Positions 50,996 through 60,376 of a stretch of DNA of 64,000 nt are shown here, piece after piece (position 1 is the stretch's first letter; each line of letters begins with the position of its first letter). The notes beneath the pieces were generated by a model. The model worked only from the letters and a program-made list of their open reading frames with translations, was not told where the DNA came from and made no database searches. Source of the stretch: Methanobrevibacter ruminantium (GTDB lineage Archaea; Methanobacteriota; Methanobacteria; Methanobacteriales; Methanobacteriaceae); NCBI RefSeq assembly GCF_016294135.1, contig NZ_JAEDCO010000001.1, positions 124,001 through 188,000 of the forward strand. The letters run 5' to 3'. The position numbers were made by a program, and so were the translations under genes.

Positions 50996-53900
50996 TTAGA
51001 TAAGTTTAACAACAGAAATTATCACTTTGTTATCTTCAATAATCCATTCTTTTGAATATTCAACGGAAATATCCTCATCCACATTCTCTTCTGTACCTTT
51101 AAGTGTACATACTTCACAAGCTTCACCATCAAATATTACAAGTGACTTAGCTCTTACCTCTTCACTTATTAAATCAGACTGCTTTTCAACCAATTCCTTG
51201 AATTCAGCATTGGTATTGACCATAACACCGACATTAGCCTCAACATCCAAGTCCATGTCCTTTCTCATGTCTTGGATTCTTCTAATAAGTTCACGAGCCA
51301 TAGCTTCAGATAAGATTTCTGGAGTGATTTTAGTATTTACGAATACGTTTCCTCCAGCAAATTCTGCACTTACAACATCGTCAGGAAGCTCAGTTTCATA
51401 AAGAACATCATCTGCAGAGAGTTCAATTTCTTTTAAAATGCCTTCCCTATCTTCTCCTCTGACAACATACTTGCCAGTAGAATCTAAGCTATCCTTAATG
51501 GAATTTCCTGTTCCATCTGCTTTAGCTTGTGCGAAGAATTTTTGTACAATTCCCATATCTCCCTTAAGTCTTGGACCTAAGGTTTTGAGATTAGGTTTTG
51601 CAATAAATGTAAGGTTTTCAAATTCAGTAGCTGTAATAACCTCTTTTGTATTGGATTGATCTTTAATAATATCTTCAAGTGAGGATATGCTTTCCAAGAC
51701 TTCATCATCCTGTGATACAACAGTGATGTCACTTACAGGCCATCTTAATTTGTATCTTGCAACATCTCTAGCTCTTGCAGATGCTTCGATGACATCTCTA
51801 ACATTATCCATCTTAGCTTCGAGTTCATTATCGATTAATGATTCGTCATACATCCAATCATCCATATGAATACTTTCTACAGCTTCAGCATTCAAGTTTT
51901 TAACCAAGTTTTCATATACCTCTTCAGATAAGTGAGGAGTAATTGGAGCCATTAAATGGATTAAGGTATTAAGTGTAGTGTAAAGTGAATAGTATGCACC
52001 TAATTTGTCTGGGTCATCGCTTTCCACCCAGGTTCTTCCTCTAATCAATCTCACATACCATCTGCTTAAGTCTTCAAGAATGAAATTGTTGATTGCTCTT
52101 GTAGCTAAGTGGAAGTGCACATCATTGATTGCTTCACCCACTTCTTTTGCAAGTGAATTTACACGGGACAAGATCCATTTGTCCTCATTTCTTAAAGTGA
52201 CATTTGCATCAGGACCATCAACTATGCATTTTGCAGGGTCGAATTCGTCAAGAGCCATATAAGTGGTTGAGAACACATATACGTTCCAGAAGATATTGAA
52301 CATCTTTTTGACATTGTTCAATTCATCCCATACGAACTTAAGGTCATCCCATGGCTTGCAAGCCCATAAAAGGTAGAATCTTAATACATCTGCACCATAC
52401 TTTTCAATTACTTCCTCAGGTTGAACTACATTACCTAAGGATTTACTCATCTTTTTACCTTCTTCGTCCAATACGAATCCGTGCATTAAAACCTTGTTAT
52501 ATGGAGCTTGGTCCAAAGCGATTACACCAGTTCCTAATTGGGAATAGAACCATCCTCTGGTTTGGTCGTGTCCCTCACAAATAAAGTCATAAGGATACCA
52601 TTTATTAAACATTTCCTCTTCACGAGGGTAGTATAAAGCTGCCCAACCTGCTACTCCTGAGTCAATCCATACATCTAATACATCAGGAATACGTTTCATT
52701 GGTGAATCGCAACCACAATCACATTTAATCAATACCTCATCAACATAAGGTCTGTGTACTAAATCTTCATCACTTGCAGTGATTTCATTGATTGATTCAT
52801 TTTTAAGCTCTTCAACTGAACCGATTACCTTGATTTCACCACAATCAGGACAAATCCAAATAGGTATTGGAATACCCCAGTATCTTTGTCTTGAAATGGT
52901 CCAGTCCTTAGCATTAGCTACCCAATCATGGAATCTTCCTTCACCAGCCCATTTAGGCACCCATTCCACTCTATCAATTTCAGAGAGCATTTTTTCCTTG
53001 ATTTCAGGTACTTTAATGAACCATTGTTCAGTAGCTAAGTAAATAATAGGAGTCTTACATCTCCAACAGACACCGTATCTGTGGTTGATTGTATCATGCT
53101 TAAACATTAAATCTTGAGCAATTAAATCAGCAATAATGGTGTCATTCAAGTCTTTGGTAAAGCCTTCAGCATAGATACCACCCTCTTCAGTGAAACATCC
53201 TGCTTCATCCACTGGACAGTGTATAGGAAGTCCTACTTTTTGACCGATTTCGAAGTCCTCAGGACCGTGTCCAGGAGCAGTGTGTACAAAACCGGTACCT
53301 TCACCTAATTCAACATGGTCTCCATGGAAAGTGGTGTGCACCAATTTATTTTCAGCTTCAATTCCCATTTGTTTAGGTACTTGCTCCGCTAAAGGATAAA
53401 CATAAGATAAACCTAAAAGCTCTGAGCCTTTTACAGTCTTGATGATTTCATACATCACTTCTTTCTCTTCCTCTATGATGTATTTTTTCTCTTTTGACTC
53501 TTCATCTTCAGGATCGTATTTAGGATTTGGCAATTTGTTTTTGTGAATAACTTCAATTGGGCCTAAAACAGTTTCCAAGAGCTCTTTTGCTATGATGAGG
53601 ATTTCTTCTTCACTCTCATTTAATCTTTCATCTACCTTAACGAATGAATAATCGAAATCTTCATTTAAACAAATAGCTAAGTTTCCAGGAAGTGTCCAAG
53701 GAGTGGTTGTCCATACCAAGAAAGATTGTCTTAAATCAGCTAAAGCTTCAAAATCATCACAGTTTTCTTCAGTTAAGAAGTTTTCCTTTAATGGGAAACG
53801 TACATAAATGGAAGGGTCATCTCCTTCAGTATAGTCAATTTCAGCTGCAGCAAGTGCAGTTTGACAGTGAGGACACCAGCTGATTACCCTTTGGTCACGG

Positions 53901-54424
53901 GTAAGCAAATTCTTTTCATGGGTTTTCTTCAATGTCCACCAAGCGGATTCCATATATTTAGGATCCAAGGTCATATAAGGGTTATCCCAATCCATCCAAA
54001 CTCCCAAGCTTTTGAACTGTTCAGTCATTGCAACCTTATTTTCCATTGCAAATTCCTTACATTTGTCAATAAAGTTGTCAATGCCGTATTTTTCCTCAAT
54101 TTCCTGCTTGGATTCAATGCCTAACAATTGCTCTACCTTATGTTCGATAGGCAATCCGTGAGTATCCCATCCAGCTTGTCTTCTTAAGCTAAATCCATTC
54201 ATGGACTTGTAACGCAATAAGGTATCCTTAATAACCTTGTTCCAGGTAGTACCTAAATGGATTTTTCCACTACAATATGGTGGCCCATCTAAAAAGGAAT
54301 ATTGTGGACCATTAGCTCGTAGCTTATTAGTCTTTTCATATATGTCAGAATCTGCCCAAAAGTTTTGGACCTTTTCTTCTATTTTCTTAAAGTCATAGTT
54401 TTTATCTGCCTCTTTTAACGGCAT
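50996..54424 (-). CDS. ileS: Isoleucyl-tRNA synthetase
   Basis: Charges tRNA-Ile and edits mischarged valine. The 1142 residues carry the HIGH-type motif HLGTTWNKVIKD, the KMSKS loop GKKMSKSLGNVV, and the zinc-type cysteines (CWRCKTP, CPDCGE). Length is slightly above the usual ~1050, partly from an acidic, Lys/Glu-rich insertion (about residues 305-335, EDEESKEKKYIIEEEKEVMY). TTAGGAGAATCGAT precedes the ATG. purL follows after ten bases. A hairpin lies in its leader. Confidence 0.97.
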   Translation of the reverse strand: MPLKEADKNYDFKKIEEKVQNFWADSDIYEKTNKLRANGPQYSFLDGPPYCSGKIHLGTTWNKVIKDTLLRYKSMNGFSLRRQAGWDTHGLPIEHKVEQLLGIESKQEIEEKYGIDNFIDKCKEFAMENKVAMTEQFKSLGVWMDWDNPYMTLDPKYMESAWWTLKKTHEKNLLTRDQRVISWCPHCQTALAAAEIDYTEGDDPSIYVRFPLKENFLTEENCDDFEALADLRQSFLVWTTTPWTLPGNLAICLNEDFDYSFVKVDERLNESEEEILIIAKELLETVLGPIEVIHKNKLPNPKYDPEDEESKEKKYIIEEEKEVMYEIIKTVKGSELLGLSYVYPLAEQVPKQMGIEAENKLVHTTFHGDHVELGEGTGFVHTAPGHGPEDFEIGQKVGLPIHCPVDEAGCFTEEGGIYAEGFTKDLNDTIIADLIAQDLMFKHDTINHRYGVCWRCKTPIIYLATEQWFIKVPEIKEKMLSEIDRVEWVPKWAGEGRFHDWVANAKDWTISRQRYWGIPIPIWICPDCGEIKVIGSVEELKNESINEITASDEDLVHRPYVDEVLIKCDCGCDSPMKRIPDVLDVWIDSGVAGWAALYYPREEEMFNKWYPYDFICEGHDQTRGWFYSQLGTGVIALDQAPYNKVLMHGFVLDEEGKKMSKSLGNVVQPEEVIEKYGADVLRFYLLWACKPWDDLKFVWDELNNVKKMFNIFWNVYVFSTTYMALDEFDPAKCIVDGPDANVTLRNEDKWILSRVNSLAKEVGEAINDVHFHLATRAINNFILEDLSRWYVRLIRGRTWVESDDPDKLGAYYSLYTTLNTLIHLMAPITPHLSEEVYENLVKNLNAEAVESIHMDDWMYDESLIDNELEAKMDNVRDVIEASARARDVARYKLRWPVSDITVVSQDDEVLESISSLEDIIKDQSNTKEVITATEFENLTFIAKPNLKTLGPRLKGDMGIVQKFFAQAKADGTGNSIKDSLDSTGKYVVRGEDREGILKEIELSADDVLYETELPDDVVSAEFAGGNVFVNTKITPEILSEAMARELIRRIQDMRKDMDLDVEANVGVMVNTNAEFKELVEKQSDLISEEVRAKSLVIFDGEACEVCTLKGTEENVDEDISVEYSKEWIIEDNKVIISVVKLI

Positions 54425-54754
54425 ATCGATTCTCCTAATAAATGTGATTTTTTAAATTTATTAAAATGGTAAATATCATAAAAATTTAAGATAAATAGAT
54501 TATCTTAATGATTTTAATAAATTGAAACAAAATATATAGAATATATATTATTATGATATATATTTCTTATTTTGAATGTAAATAAACTTTATTATTAATA
54601 ATATTTATAAAAATAATAATTACATTATAATTGTAATATAATGGTGAAATTAAAAAACAACAATATACTTGTTAAATTGATTTTAAAGTATAATAAACAT
54701 TTTAATAATGAAAATATTTATAAATATTCAAAATAAATAGAAAATAATAGAGTT
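54425..54754. other. Intergenic, 330 bp, ileS and DUF192 promoters
   Basis: Divergent region. A minus-strand TATA candidate TTCTATATATTTTG (about 54535-54548) serves ileS. A perfect hairpin, TAAGATAA/TTATCTTA (54487-54507), would sit at the start of the ileS mRNA. On the plus side, ATTACA-N7-TGTAAT (about 54621-54640) is a short palindrome upstream of the DUF192 gene. No other gene seen. Confidence 0.5.
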
Positions 54755-55153
54755 ATGATAGAAATATTGGAAAATAAGAATAATGAAACGGATAAAAATT
54801 TGAAGTCAATTACACTTAAAAATTCAAATGAAAAAATTGCTGAGATTAAGATAGCCAATACTTTTTTTAGTCGTTTAATGGGACTGATGTTTAAAAAAAA
54901 TGCTAAAGTTCCACTACTGTTTGAAATTCCTGAGAAAATAAATAAGAAGGAAAGATCTTCAATCCATAGCTTTTTCATGAGATTTGAGATAGTACTAGTT
55001 TTTATAGACAAAAGCAATGCAGTTTACGAAATATCTGAATTGAAGCCATGGAATTGTTATGTTCCTAAAAAACCAGCAAAATATATAGTGGAATTTGATA
55101 GAAGAGAATTCAATGATTGCTTGAAAATAGGTGATGAAATAGAAATAAAATGA
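54755..55153 (+). CDS. DUF192 family protein
   Basis: Small conserved protein of 132 residues. FFSRLMGLMFKK and SIHSFFMRFEIVLVFIDKS, with LKPWNCYVPKKPAKYIVE, match the DUF192 fold, whose members are often secreted but here lack a signal peptide. Function unknown. There is no clear ribosome site before the ATG. A 20-base copy of its C-terminal coding sequence recurs 57 bases downstream (listed as a repeat). Confidence 0.88.
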   Translation: MIEILENKNNETDKNLKSITLKNSNEKIAEIKIANTFFSRLMGLMFKKNAKVPLLFEIPEKINKKERSSIHSFFMRFEIVLVFIDKSNAVYEISELKPWNCYVPKKPAKYIVEFDRREFNDCLKIGDEIEIK

Positions 55154-55200
55154 GAGTTGAAGTTTAATTAATTATTGTTAAAAATAGGTGATGAAATAGA
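55124..55200. repeat. 20-base direct repeat at the end of the DUF192 gene
   Basis: AAAATAGGTGATGAAATAGA occurs at 55124-55143, within the last codons of the DUF192 gene, and again at 55181-55200, after its stop. The second copy could be left from a local duplication. Confidence 0.85.
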
Positions 55201-55250
55201 GAAAATATATAAAATAAAATTAAATGGATAAAAATTAATGGATAGTGAAA

Positions 55251-55949
55251 TTATAAATCTAAACTATCCAAAAGACTTTGAGGAGTGTCGAAAATCTCGA
55301 TTCCCTCCATTTTTTGGAGTTTTTGAGTGTTCTCAATATCTATTTCTCTCATATGCATAGTTATGATTTTTCCTGTTGAAACCGCATCATATGGACAAAT
55401 GTCATTACAGGTTCCACAGCCAATGCATTTCAATAGATCAATTTCCGCGTGAGGAATGATTGCACCATTTGGACAAGCTAAAGCTGCCTCACACTCATCA
55501 CAGTTTTGGCATTTTGTCTTTTCAAGCTTTGATGGTAATATTGTTTCAACATCTCCTGGTTCAATGTCTACAGGAACCATAAGAGTTCTTACCCTGCCTT
55601 TTCCAGCTTGTGCAACAGCATTGGTAACAAGAGTGTCTGAAATTCCATGAACTATCTTAGCAACTGTGTTTGCAGTAGTAGGTGATACGATAAGCAAATC
55701 ATATTTTCCAAGTGAAAGCCTGCCAGTAATTGGGAAGCTGAATTTTTGATTGGAATCGCTTGCAAGTTCGTTATACCTTCCACCGGTTACAGCAACTACC
55801 CTATCATAGAGCCCATACATTTTTAAAACTTCTTCAGAAGCTTGGGATAAAAAGACAGTCAAATCATTGTCTTTAGCCAATTCTTCCATAGCTTCAACGC
55901 TTTCCTTAAGCAAATGTCCTGCACCGGTAAAAGCCCATCCTATTTTCAT
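55251..55949 (-). CDS. Flavoprotein with 4Fe-4S domain, DmrX-like
   Basis: FMN flavoprotein of 232 residues fused to a two-cluster ferredoxin domain. The N-terminal Rossmann-like part (MKIGWAFTGAGHLLKESVEA, and SPTTANTVAKIVHGISDTLV) resembles archaeal flavoproteins and the acceptor-type dihydromethanopterin reductases. The C-terminal part holds CQNCDECEAALACPNGA and CIGCGTCNDICPYDA. That suggests reduction of dihydromethanopterin to tetrahydromethanopterin, or another redox role. It follows glyA on the same strand after a repeat-rich gap. The precise reaction is an inference. Confidence 0.82.
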   Translation of the reverse strand: MKIGWAFTGAGHLLKESVEAMEELAKDNDLTVFLSQASEEVLKMYGLYDRVVAVTGGRYNELASDSNQKFSFPITGRLSLGKYDLLIVSPTTANTVAKIVHGISDTLVTNAVAQAGKGRVRTLMVPVDIEPGDVETILPSKLEKTKCQNCDECEAALACPNGAIIPHAEIDLLKCIGCGTCNDICPYDAVSTGKIITMHMREIDIENTQKLQKMEGIEIFDTPQSLLDSLDL

Positions 55950-56004
55950 AAAATATCTCCAAAAAATAGATTTAAAAAAATGAAAAAATAAAAGTTAAGA
56001 GAAG

Positions 56005-56054
56005 TTACTCCCAACTAGTGAAAATATTTTGATCAAACTTTTTCTAAAAGTTTG
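56005..56054 (-). repeat. Repeat element copy A, after glyA
   Basis: About 50 bases reading, on the minus strand, CAAACTTTTA... to TTTTCACTAGTTGGGAGTAA. It is about 85% identical to copy B after radA. The core contains the self-complementary AAACTTTT-TCT-AAAAGTTT. Between it and the glyA stop lies a further hairpin (56074-56096, listed next). Position directly after a stop codon suggests a 3'-end element. Confidence 0.7.
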
Positions 56055-56073
56055 GAAAAAGTTTTGGTCAAGG

Positions 56074-56096
56074 TTTTTGAGCCGAAGGCTCAAAAA
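56074..56096 (-). terminator. Terminator-like hairpin after glyA
   Basis: TTTTTGAGCC and GGCTCAAAAA pair perfectly around a GAA loop. On the minus strand it ends in TTTTTGAGCC... with T-rich sequence next. It begins eight bases after the glyA stop and is the strongest GC-rich hairpin here. A second long hairpin, GATCAAACTTTTTC with GAAAAAGTTTTGGTC (56031-56069), follows. Confidence 0.65.
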
Positions 56097-56103
56097 GCTT
56101 GGA

Positions 56104-57378
56104 TTATATATGTTCAATGAACTTGTATCCTTCTTCTTCTGTGAAAGCGTAGTGAATGGTTCTGTACCCGGACATGAATTCAGTTACTTCATCCTTGATG
56201 TCTACTTTGTCACCTTCAGCAACTCTCCAGATAAATTCAGCTACTTCTTCCATTTCATTTTCTTTCATTCCTCTTCTGGTGATTTCTTGAGTACCGATTC
56301 TGATACCAGATGGGTCATCACTGTCATTTACATTGTCACCAGGAATGAGGTTTTTGTTAAGAATGATGTTGTTTTGCTCTAATTCCTTAGCTAAGATGGT
56401 AGCTCTTTTGACATCTCTTACATCCATAGCCACTTGGTGAGATTCAGTGTATCCTAAGTCTTCACACATTACATTGAATCCTTGTTCAGCGAGAGCACCA
56501 GCCAATGCTTTAGCGTTTTTGATGGTTTGTTTAGCGTAATCTTCACCAAACTCTAACATTTCAGCGGTAGCAATACCTAAACCAGCTAAATGGTGTAAGT
56601 GGTGGTTACTTACTACACCAGGGAATACAGCATTGTCAATCAATTTTTCATTTTTCTTATCGGATAAGATGATTCCTCCTTGAGGACCTGGGAAAGTCTT
56701 GTGGGTACTTCCCATAAGAACTTCAGCTCCTTCTTTTAAAGGATCTTGGAATTGTTTACCTGCAATCAATCCAAGCACGTGAGCACCATCGTACATAATG
56801 GTTGCTCCCACTTCGTTAGCTGCATCTACAACTTCAGATACAGGGTGTGGGAATAAGAATAAGCTTCCTCCAAAGAGAATGATTTTTGGTTTTTCCTCCA
56901 AGATCATTTTATTCAATGCATCAACATCAATGTTCATTACTTCTGGATTGAAAGGATGTTCTAAAGTTTTTAATCCTCTAATACCTGCTGCACTAACATT
57001 TGCATGGGAAATGTGTCCTCCAAAAGGAATGTTCATAGCAATCATCTTGTCTCCAGCTTTAGCGAAACCGAAGAAAGCAGCGAGGTTTGCAGTTACTCCA
57101 GAAACTGGTTGAACGTTTGCATAGCTACAGTCGTAAACTTTACATGATAATTGTTTTGTAATGTCTTCAATTTGGTCAATGTAAGTACATCCTTGGTATA
57201 ATCTTTCGTAAGCTTGTCCTTCAGCATATCTGTGAGCCAAATCAGAAGCCATTGCAGTTGTAACAGCATTACTTGTGGTATTTTCACTTGCAATAAGGTT
57301 AACGCTGTCTCTCATCCAGTCATTATGAACTCTCATCAAGTCATAAATCTTATTCATATCTTCTTCATATTGATACAT
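56104..57378 (-). CDS. glyA: Serine hydroxymethyltransferase
   Basis: PLP enzyme converting serine and a tetrahydropterin to glycine and a methylene pterin; in methanogens the carrier is tetrahydromethanopterin. The 424 residues show NLIASENTTSNAVTTAMASD, the YDGAHVLGLIAGKQF region, and the PLP lysine in LMGSTHKTFPGPQGG. Length is normal. The start at 57378 fits AGGTG spacing better than 57384. It is downstream of hdrA on the same strand and ends next to the repeat element. Confidence 0.96.
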   Translation of the reverse strand: MYQYEEDMNKIYDLMRVHNDWMRDSVNLIASENTTSNAVTTAMASDLAHRYAEGQAYERLYQGCTYIDQIEDITKQLSCKVYDCSYANVQPVSGVTANLAAFFGFAKAGDKMIAMNIPFGGHISHANVSAAGIRGLKTLEHPFNPEVMNIDVDALNKMILEEKPKIILFGGSLFLFPHPVSEVVDAANEVGATIMYDGAHVLGLIAGKQFQDPLKEGAEVLMGSTHKTFPGPQGGIILSDKKNEKLIDNAVFPGVVSNHHLHHLAGLGIATAEMLEFGEDYAKQTIKNAKALAGALAEQGFNVMCEDLGYTESHQVAMDVRDVKRATILAKELEQNNIILNKNLIPGDNVNDSDDPSGIRIGTQEITRRGMKENEMEEVAEFIWRVAEGDKVDIKDEVTEFMSGYRTIHYAFTEEEGYKFIEHI

Positions 57379-57384
57379 AATCAT

Positions 57385-57782
57385 AACACCTATATTCTCT
57401 AAAAATTGTAATCATATAATATAATTATAAATTAAATCTTTTTGATAAAATATTAAAAATTTTAAAAGTTTATAAAAATCAGAAGCATAATAAAAAAAAA
57501 ATCTAAAAATCTAAAAAATATAATCTTATAAAATTCTTATTAATATATAATATAATTTTTTAATTAAATAAAACTTTTTATTAAATATATTATAATTTAT
57601 ATTATTTTTTTATGTTTTTTGAATTTAGATGATGAATTTTATATAGATTTTGAAAAAGGAATCCTAATTTTTGAAAAAAATCTATAAGAAAAATAATCTT
57701 AAAAAAAACGTTGATAAATATACGAACAAATAAAAATTGTTTAAAAAAAAAAGAAAAAGAAAAAGAGAATAAATCTCTTAAT
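57385..57782. other. Intergenic, 398 bp, hdrA 3' end and glyA promoter
   Basis: Right of the glyA start is a minus-strand TATA candidate AATTTATAATTATATTATATG (about 57408-57430). Near the hdrA stop the minus strand runs into long T-stretches, a likely terminator. TACGAA occurs once at 57721-57726; with no partner I do not call it a regulator site. No gene seen. Confidence 0.45.
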
Positions 57783-59765
57783 CTATTTTGCAACATCTTC
57801 GAGAGCTGCTGCAATTTGTGCCATAATTTGTTCGGTTTTGAAGTGGTTTTGGTTCATAGCACCAGACGGACATGCACCTACACAGGTACCACATCCTTTA
57901 CATAATGCAACGTTAATAGCTGCGTGTTTGTCTGCGCCTTCACCTTCAATACTTACAGCACCGAATGGACATAATTCTACACATACTTCACATGCACCAC
58001 ATACAGTACTATCAGTGTCAGCAGTAATAGGTTCGATTTCTACTTCACCTTTAGCCATTGGGATAGCTGCTCTAGATGCTGCTGCGGATCCTTGTGCTAC
58101 TGCGTCAGGAATATCTTTAGGACCTTGTGCTACACCAGCAATGTATACACCGTCAGTTAAAGTGTCAACAGGTCTGAGTTTTGGGTGAGCTTCCATGTAG
58201 AATCCGTCGGAAGTTCTGGATAAACCTAAGGTTTGTCTGAGTTCGTTAGATCCTTTAGGAGGTTCTAATCCTACAGATAATACAACTAAGTCGTAGGTGT
58301 ATTCAGTTACTTTTCCGAGTAAGGTGTCTTCTGCTCTTACAGTTAAGGTTAAGTCATCGTTTTCGATGATTTCAGCAGGACGTCCTCTGATGAATTCAAT
58401 TCCGTATTTTTCTTGGGAAGTTTTGTAGAACTCTTCGAATCCTTTACCGAATGAACGGATATCCATGTAGTAACAGGTTACTTCAGTGTCAGGTTCGTGG
58501 TCAATACATAATTGAGCGTTTTTCATGGAGTACATACAACATACTCTTGAACAGTAGGATTTACCGATTTGTTCATCTCTTGAACCAACACAGTGGATGA
58601 ATGCAACACGTTTAGGTTCTTTACCGTCAGATGGTTTTTGTACGTGACCACCAGTAGGACCAGATGCGTTGATCATTCTTTCAATTTCCATTGCGGTAAT
58701 TACGTTAGTGTATCTACCGTAACCGTATTCGTATTTTTCGGTTGGGTCATATGGGTCGTAACCGGTTGCTGCAATAATGGTACCAACATGGAGTTCGATT
58801 TCTTCTGGTTCCATGTTACGGTCGATTGCGTCAGGACCACATACGGTTTCACAAAGACCACAGTCGATACAGTAGTTTTTGTCGATAGTTGCACAGAGAG
58901 GTACTGCTTGAGGGAATGGGATGTAAGCTGCTCTTACCATACCTACACCTTCGTCGTAGTAGTTAGGTATTTCGATAGGACAGACTTCTTGACATTGTCC
59001 ACATCCAGTACAGTCATCTTCTTTAACGTATCTTGGTTTTTTCTCAACTTTTACAGTAAAGTTACCAATGTAACCGTCTACTTCTTTTACTTCTGCGTAA
59101 GTAATTAATTCAATGTTTTCGTGTTTGTTTGTGTCTACCATCTTAGGTGCGAGAATACACATGGAACAGTCTAAGGTAGGGAAGGTTTTGTCTAATTGAC
59201 CCATTCTTCCACCGATAGTTGGGTTTCTTTCTACCATGTAGGTTTTGAATCCCATATCCGCTAAGTCTAATGCAGATTGAATACCTGCTACTCCACCACC
59301 GATAACAAGACATTTGTTGTCTACTGCCACTTTAGAAGCTTCGAGAGGTTCTAATAATCTTGCTTTTGCAACAGCCATACGAGTTAAGTCTTTTGCTTTT
59401 GCAGTTGCTTCAGCAGGTTGGGTCATGTGTACCCAAGAGTCTTGTTCTCTTAAGTTAGCAAATTCAAATAAGAACTTGTTTAATCCAGCTTCTTCTACAC
59501 ATCTTCTGAAGGTAGGTTCGTGAAGTCTTGGAGAACATGCTGCTACTACGATTCTGTTTAAGTTGTGTTCTTTAATGTCTTCTTGAATAAGACTTTGACC
59601 TGGGTCAGAACACATGTATTTGTAATCTTTTGCAATAACTACGTTAGGTAAAGTTTTTGCGTATTCTGCTACTTCAGGACAGTTTACGACTCCACCAACG
59701 TTTACACCACAGTGGCAAACATATACTCCCACTCTAATTTCTTCGTTATTAATTTCTTCTGCCAT
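57783..59765 (-). CDS. hdrA: CoB-CoM heterodisulfide reductase subunit A
   Basis: Flavin subunit of the HdrABC complex, which reduces the CoM-S-S-CoB heterodisulfide and, with hydrogenase, bifurcates electrons to ferredoxin. The 660 residues show the N-terminal Cys region (VCHCGVNVGG), the FAD site CLVIGGGVAGIQSALDLADM, and four 4Fe-4S motifs: CTGCGQCQEVCP, CIDCGLCETVCGP, CGACEVCVELCP, CKGCGTCVGACP. Length is normal. AAGGTGATTTA precedes the ATG and TATA-like TTTATATATAATATA lies upstream. hdrB and hdrC are not in this window, as usual in this order. Codon use suggests high expression. Confidence 0.97.
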   Translation of the reverse strand: MAEEINNEEIRVGVYVCHCGVNVGGVVNCPEVAEYAKTLPNVVIAKDYKYMCSDPGQSLIQEDIKEHNLNRIVVAACSPRLHEPTFRRCVEEAGLNKFLFEFANLREQDSWVHMTQPAEATAKAKDLTRMAVAKARLLEPLEASKVAVDNKCLVIGGGVAGIQSALDLADMGFKTYMVERNPTIGGRMGQLDKTFPTLDCSMCILAPKMVDTNKHENIELITYAEVKEVDGYIGNFTVKVEKKPRYVKEDDCTGCGQCQEVCPIEIPNYYDEGVGMVRAAYIPFPQAVPLCATIDKNYCIDCGLCETVCGPDAIDRNMEPEEIELHVGTIIAATGYDPYDPTEKYEYGYGRYTNVITAMEIERMINASGPTGGHVQKPSDGKEPKRVAFIHCVGSRDEQIGKSYCSRVCCMYSMKNAQLCIDHEPDTEVTCYYMDIRSFGKGFEEFYKTSQEKYGIEFIRGRPAEIIENDDLTLTVRAEDTLLGKVTEYTYDLVVLSVGLEPPKGSNELRQTLGLSRTSDGFYMEAHPKLRPVDTLTDGVYIAGVAQGPKDIPDAVAQGSAAASRAAIPMAKGEVEIEPITADTDSTVCGACEVCVELCPFGAVSIEGEGADKHAAINVALCKGCGTCVGACPSGAMNQNHFKTEQIMAQIAAALEDVAK

Positions 59766-60376
59766 TAAATCACCTTGTACAAGTAAAATGATTAATCATT
59801 TGATCTAATTTTTTAAATATATTATATATAAAATATTAGACAGTTTAATTTTTCTAAAAAGTGAATATATAAAGGTTTCTATAAATAAGTAGGAGTAAAG
59901 TATATATATGAAGAAATTTTAAATTGATTAAAGGTGGATAAATTAACAAATAACGATTATTTAGAATTATTTTAATTAAATAATATTAAATAATGAGTTA
60001 TATAAGAAATAAAATAAATTTACATCTTTTAATTGGAAAATAAAATAGATTTTGATAAGCCTAAAAAATAAAAAAAATACAATGAAAATTTCAAAAAAGG
60101 GTGGAAAAGCCTTTAAAAATTGAAAAATTTCCGAACAAAAATTAGAGTCCTAATCAATTAAAAATTAATTTAAATAAAAAATAGTTATTATTAAGTTAAA
60201 AAAATGATTATTGATAATTTTAAAGCTTAAATAGTAATAAATTAAGATTATTTTAAAATTTAAGCTAATCTAAATCATAATAAAAGTAGTGTAACCTTTT
60301 ATGCAACACCAAAATACCATGAAATTATGCCAATTAAAATAAGTAAAAAAATTGATGAAAATCCATTAAATGTTCG
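59766..60376. other. Intergenic, 611 bp, no gene seen
   Basis: Longest gap of the window. The left third holds hdrA promoter elements (TTTATATATAATATA at about 59815-59832, and CCTTTATATATTC near 59864-59876). The rest is very AT-rich. A small hairpin, ATTAG-AGTC-CTAAT, lies at 60143-60156. I found no ORF with a ribosome site and no convincing RNA fold. Confidence 0.5.

Noticed and set aside
54718..55017. Minus-strand ORF opposite the DUF192 gene
   Set aside because: Hydrophobic shadow of the real gene; DUF192 motifs on the plus strand are clear.
57721..57726. Single TACGAA hexamer between hdrA and glyA
   Set aside because: No partner box or nearby TATA in a fitting position; chance is likely for one hexamer.
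57602..57814. Phe-rich minus-strand ORF at the hdrA 3' end
   Set aside because: Built from T-runs of the terminator region; overlaps the end of hdrA.
58593..59108. Long plus-strand ORF (171 codons) opposite hdrA
   Set aside because: It is the antisense shadow of hdrA, rich in Cys/Phe/Thr from reverse codons, without a ribosome site.
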